Positions 1 through 52,500 of a stretch of 52,500 bases of DNA are shown here, one piece after another. Location of the stretch: NCBI GenBank assembly GCA_009760855.2, contig WPIO01000056.1, positions 592,501-645,000 on the forward strand, in the 5' to 3' direction. Below the pieces are notes generated by a model. That model searched no databases. It was not told the origin of the DNA and saw nothing but the letters and a program-made list of their open reading frames with translations. Source of the DNA: Cristatella mucedo (lineage: Eukaryota > Bryozoa > Phylactolaemata > Cristatellidae). The position numbers and the translations under genes are program-made. Numbering within the stretch: the stretch's first letter is position 1; each line of letters starts with the position of its first letter.

Positions 1-107
1 GGCCGACGGCCGTTCGGCGCATCCTTGTCGCATCCCGCGGCAGAGGTGGCGAGCGCGCAACGTCGAGCCGAGCGGTCCTGGTTGCCGGCAGTCGGTCGAC
101 CGCTGCC
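1..107 (-). other. Start of PRMT7 3' UTR (or downstream flank)
   Basis: These are GC-rich bases after the stop codon in transcript sense. No AATAAA-type signal is present on the minus strand, so the transcript end lies outside the window. Confidence 0.5.
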
Positions 108-51994
<51,887 letters not shown>

Positions 51995-52500
51995 CTGCAA
52001 AGGTGAAAGAGCGGCGAGCAACGTCAAGATTCGTCTGCATGAAAGGGTGAGTGACGTCAGTGTCTGAAAGAACGAATCTAGTTTGCAGAAACCCTAATCT
52101 CAGCCAATCGGGCAGTGAGCTGCCCGATTTGACTAACGAGACGGCAAAGCTCTTCTAAGCCTCAGCACAGCACAAGGCCGTTGTTACAGTTGCCCACTGC
52201 TCTGGGTTACAGCCACTAGCCATCATGTCTGCAAGTGCTGCTGACCGCCACGTCCAGTGGGGCAATGGGTATAATAATAACAATAATAATAGCACACTTG
52301 ATAAAGCACCCTCAGAGAACTCAATCTCTCTCCAGGCGCTTTACATTTGCTGCAAAGGAAACACGATCGAATGGCAATCTGACAAAAGCAGCTTAGATGA
52401 AAAGAAAAATAAAGTGGCTCCGAACAATCACGAGTAATAGCATTCCAGGAAATGTAGCATAGAAAGAGAAGAGCCCACGATCACGGACTGTGAGAGGAGA
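51995..52500 (-). other. PRMT7: Partial upstream PRMT7 intron
   Basis: This lies upstream of the cacctttgcag acceptor. It contains a LINE-A 3' fragment at 52265-52380. No further PRMT7 coding segment is visible. Confidence 0.75.
52265..52380 (-). mobile_element. LINE-A 3' tail fragment
   Basis: It has an AATAATAATAAC-type tail, then the stem-loop GCACCCTCAGAGAACTC / CCAGGCGCTTTAC. The stem contains a G-U pair in transcript sense. Confidence 0.82.

Overview
The window is eukaryotic nuclear DNA, almost certainly from an invertebrate animal. I lean to a lophotrochozoan such as a mollusc, but the sequence alone does not settle it. The reasons are a split gene with GT-AG introns, non-LTR retrotransposons with their own reverse transcriptase, tRNA-headed SINEs and very abundant long microsatellites. 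I see no operons, prokaryotic genes, CRISPR arrays or viral genes.

One protein-coding gene explains the window. Nine exons on the minus strand, running from 51994 down to the stop codon at 108, join in frame into 639 codons plus a stop. They encode most of PRMT7, the type III protein arginine methyltransferase with two tandem PRMT modules. The exons are 51773-51994, 42881-43119, 41368-41566, 37084-37208, 35543-35816, 35202-35330, 13670-13906, 3098-3261 and 108-438. All eight introns begin GT and end AG, and the codon phases agree at every junction. The N-terminal part, about 90 residues in animal homologues and carrying the first SAM-binding motif, must lie beyond the right edge. Only about 1.9 kb of the 52.5 kb codes.

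The rest is intron. The intron at 43120-51772 is a pile of L2/CR1-type LINE copies in both orientations, including the longest copy in the window (46280-49060, with a visible YADD reverse-transcriptase motif). The 21.3-kb intron at 13907-35201 holds further LINE and SINE copies, a 640-bp GT tract and paired GA/TC tracts. The 10.4-kb intron at 3262-13669 holds GA, CA and TC/TCAC tracts, some LINE fragments and one SINE. The short GC-rich introns around 35-42 kb and the 0-7 kb region carry few transposons.

Four repeat families recur. LINE-A ends in an (ATT)n tail. LINE-B ends in an (ATTAC)n-like tail. SINE-1 has a tRNA-like head and a tail that resembles the LINE-A 3' end. SINE-2 has a tRNA-like head and a different body. 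The LINE-A and SINE-1 tails share a two-step stem-loop whose paired bases change together between copies, which suggests the SINE is mobilised by the LINE machinery through that RNA structure. Two LINE-B copies have recognisable target-site duplications, one of them nested inside a LINE-A copy.
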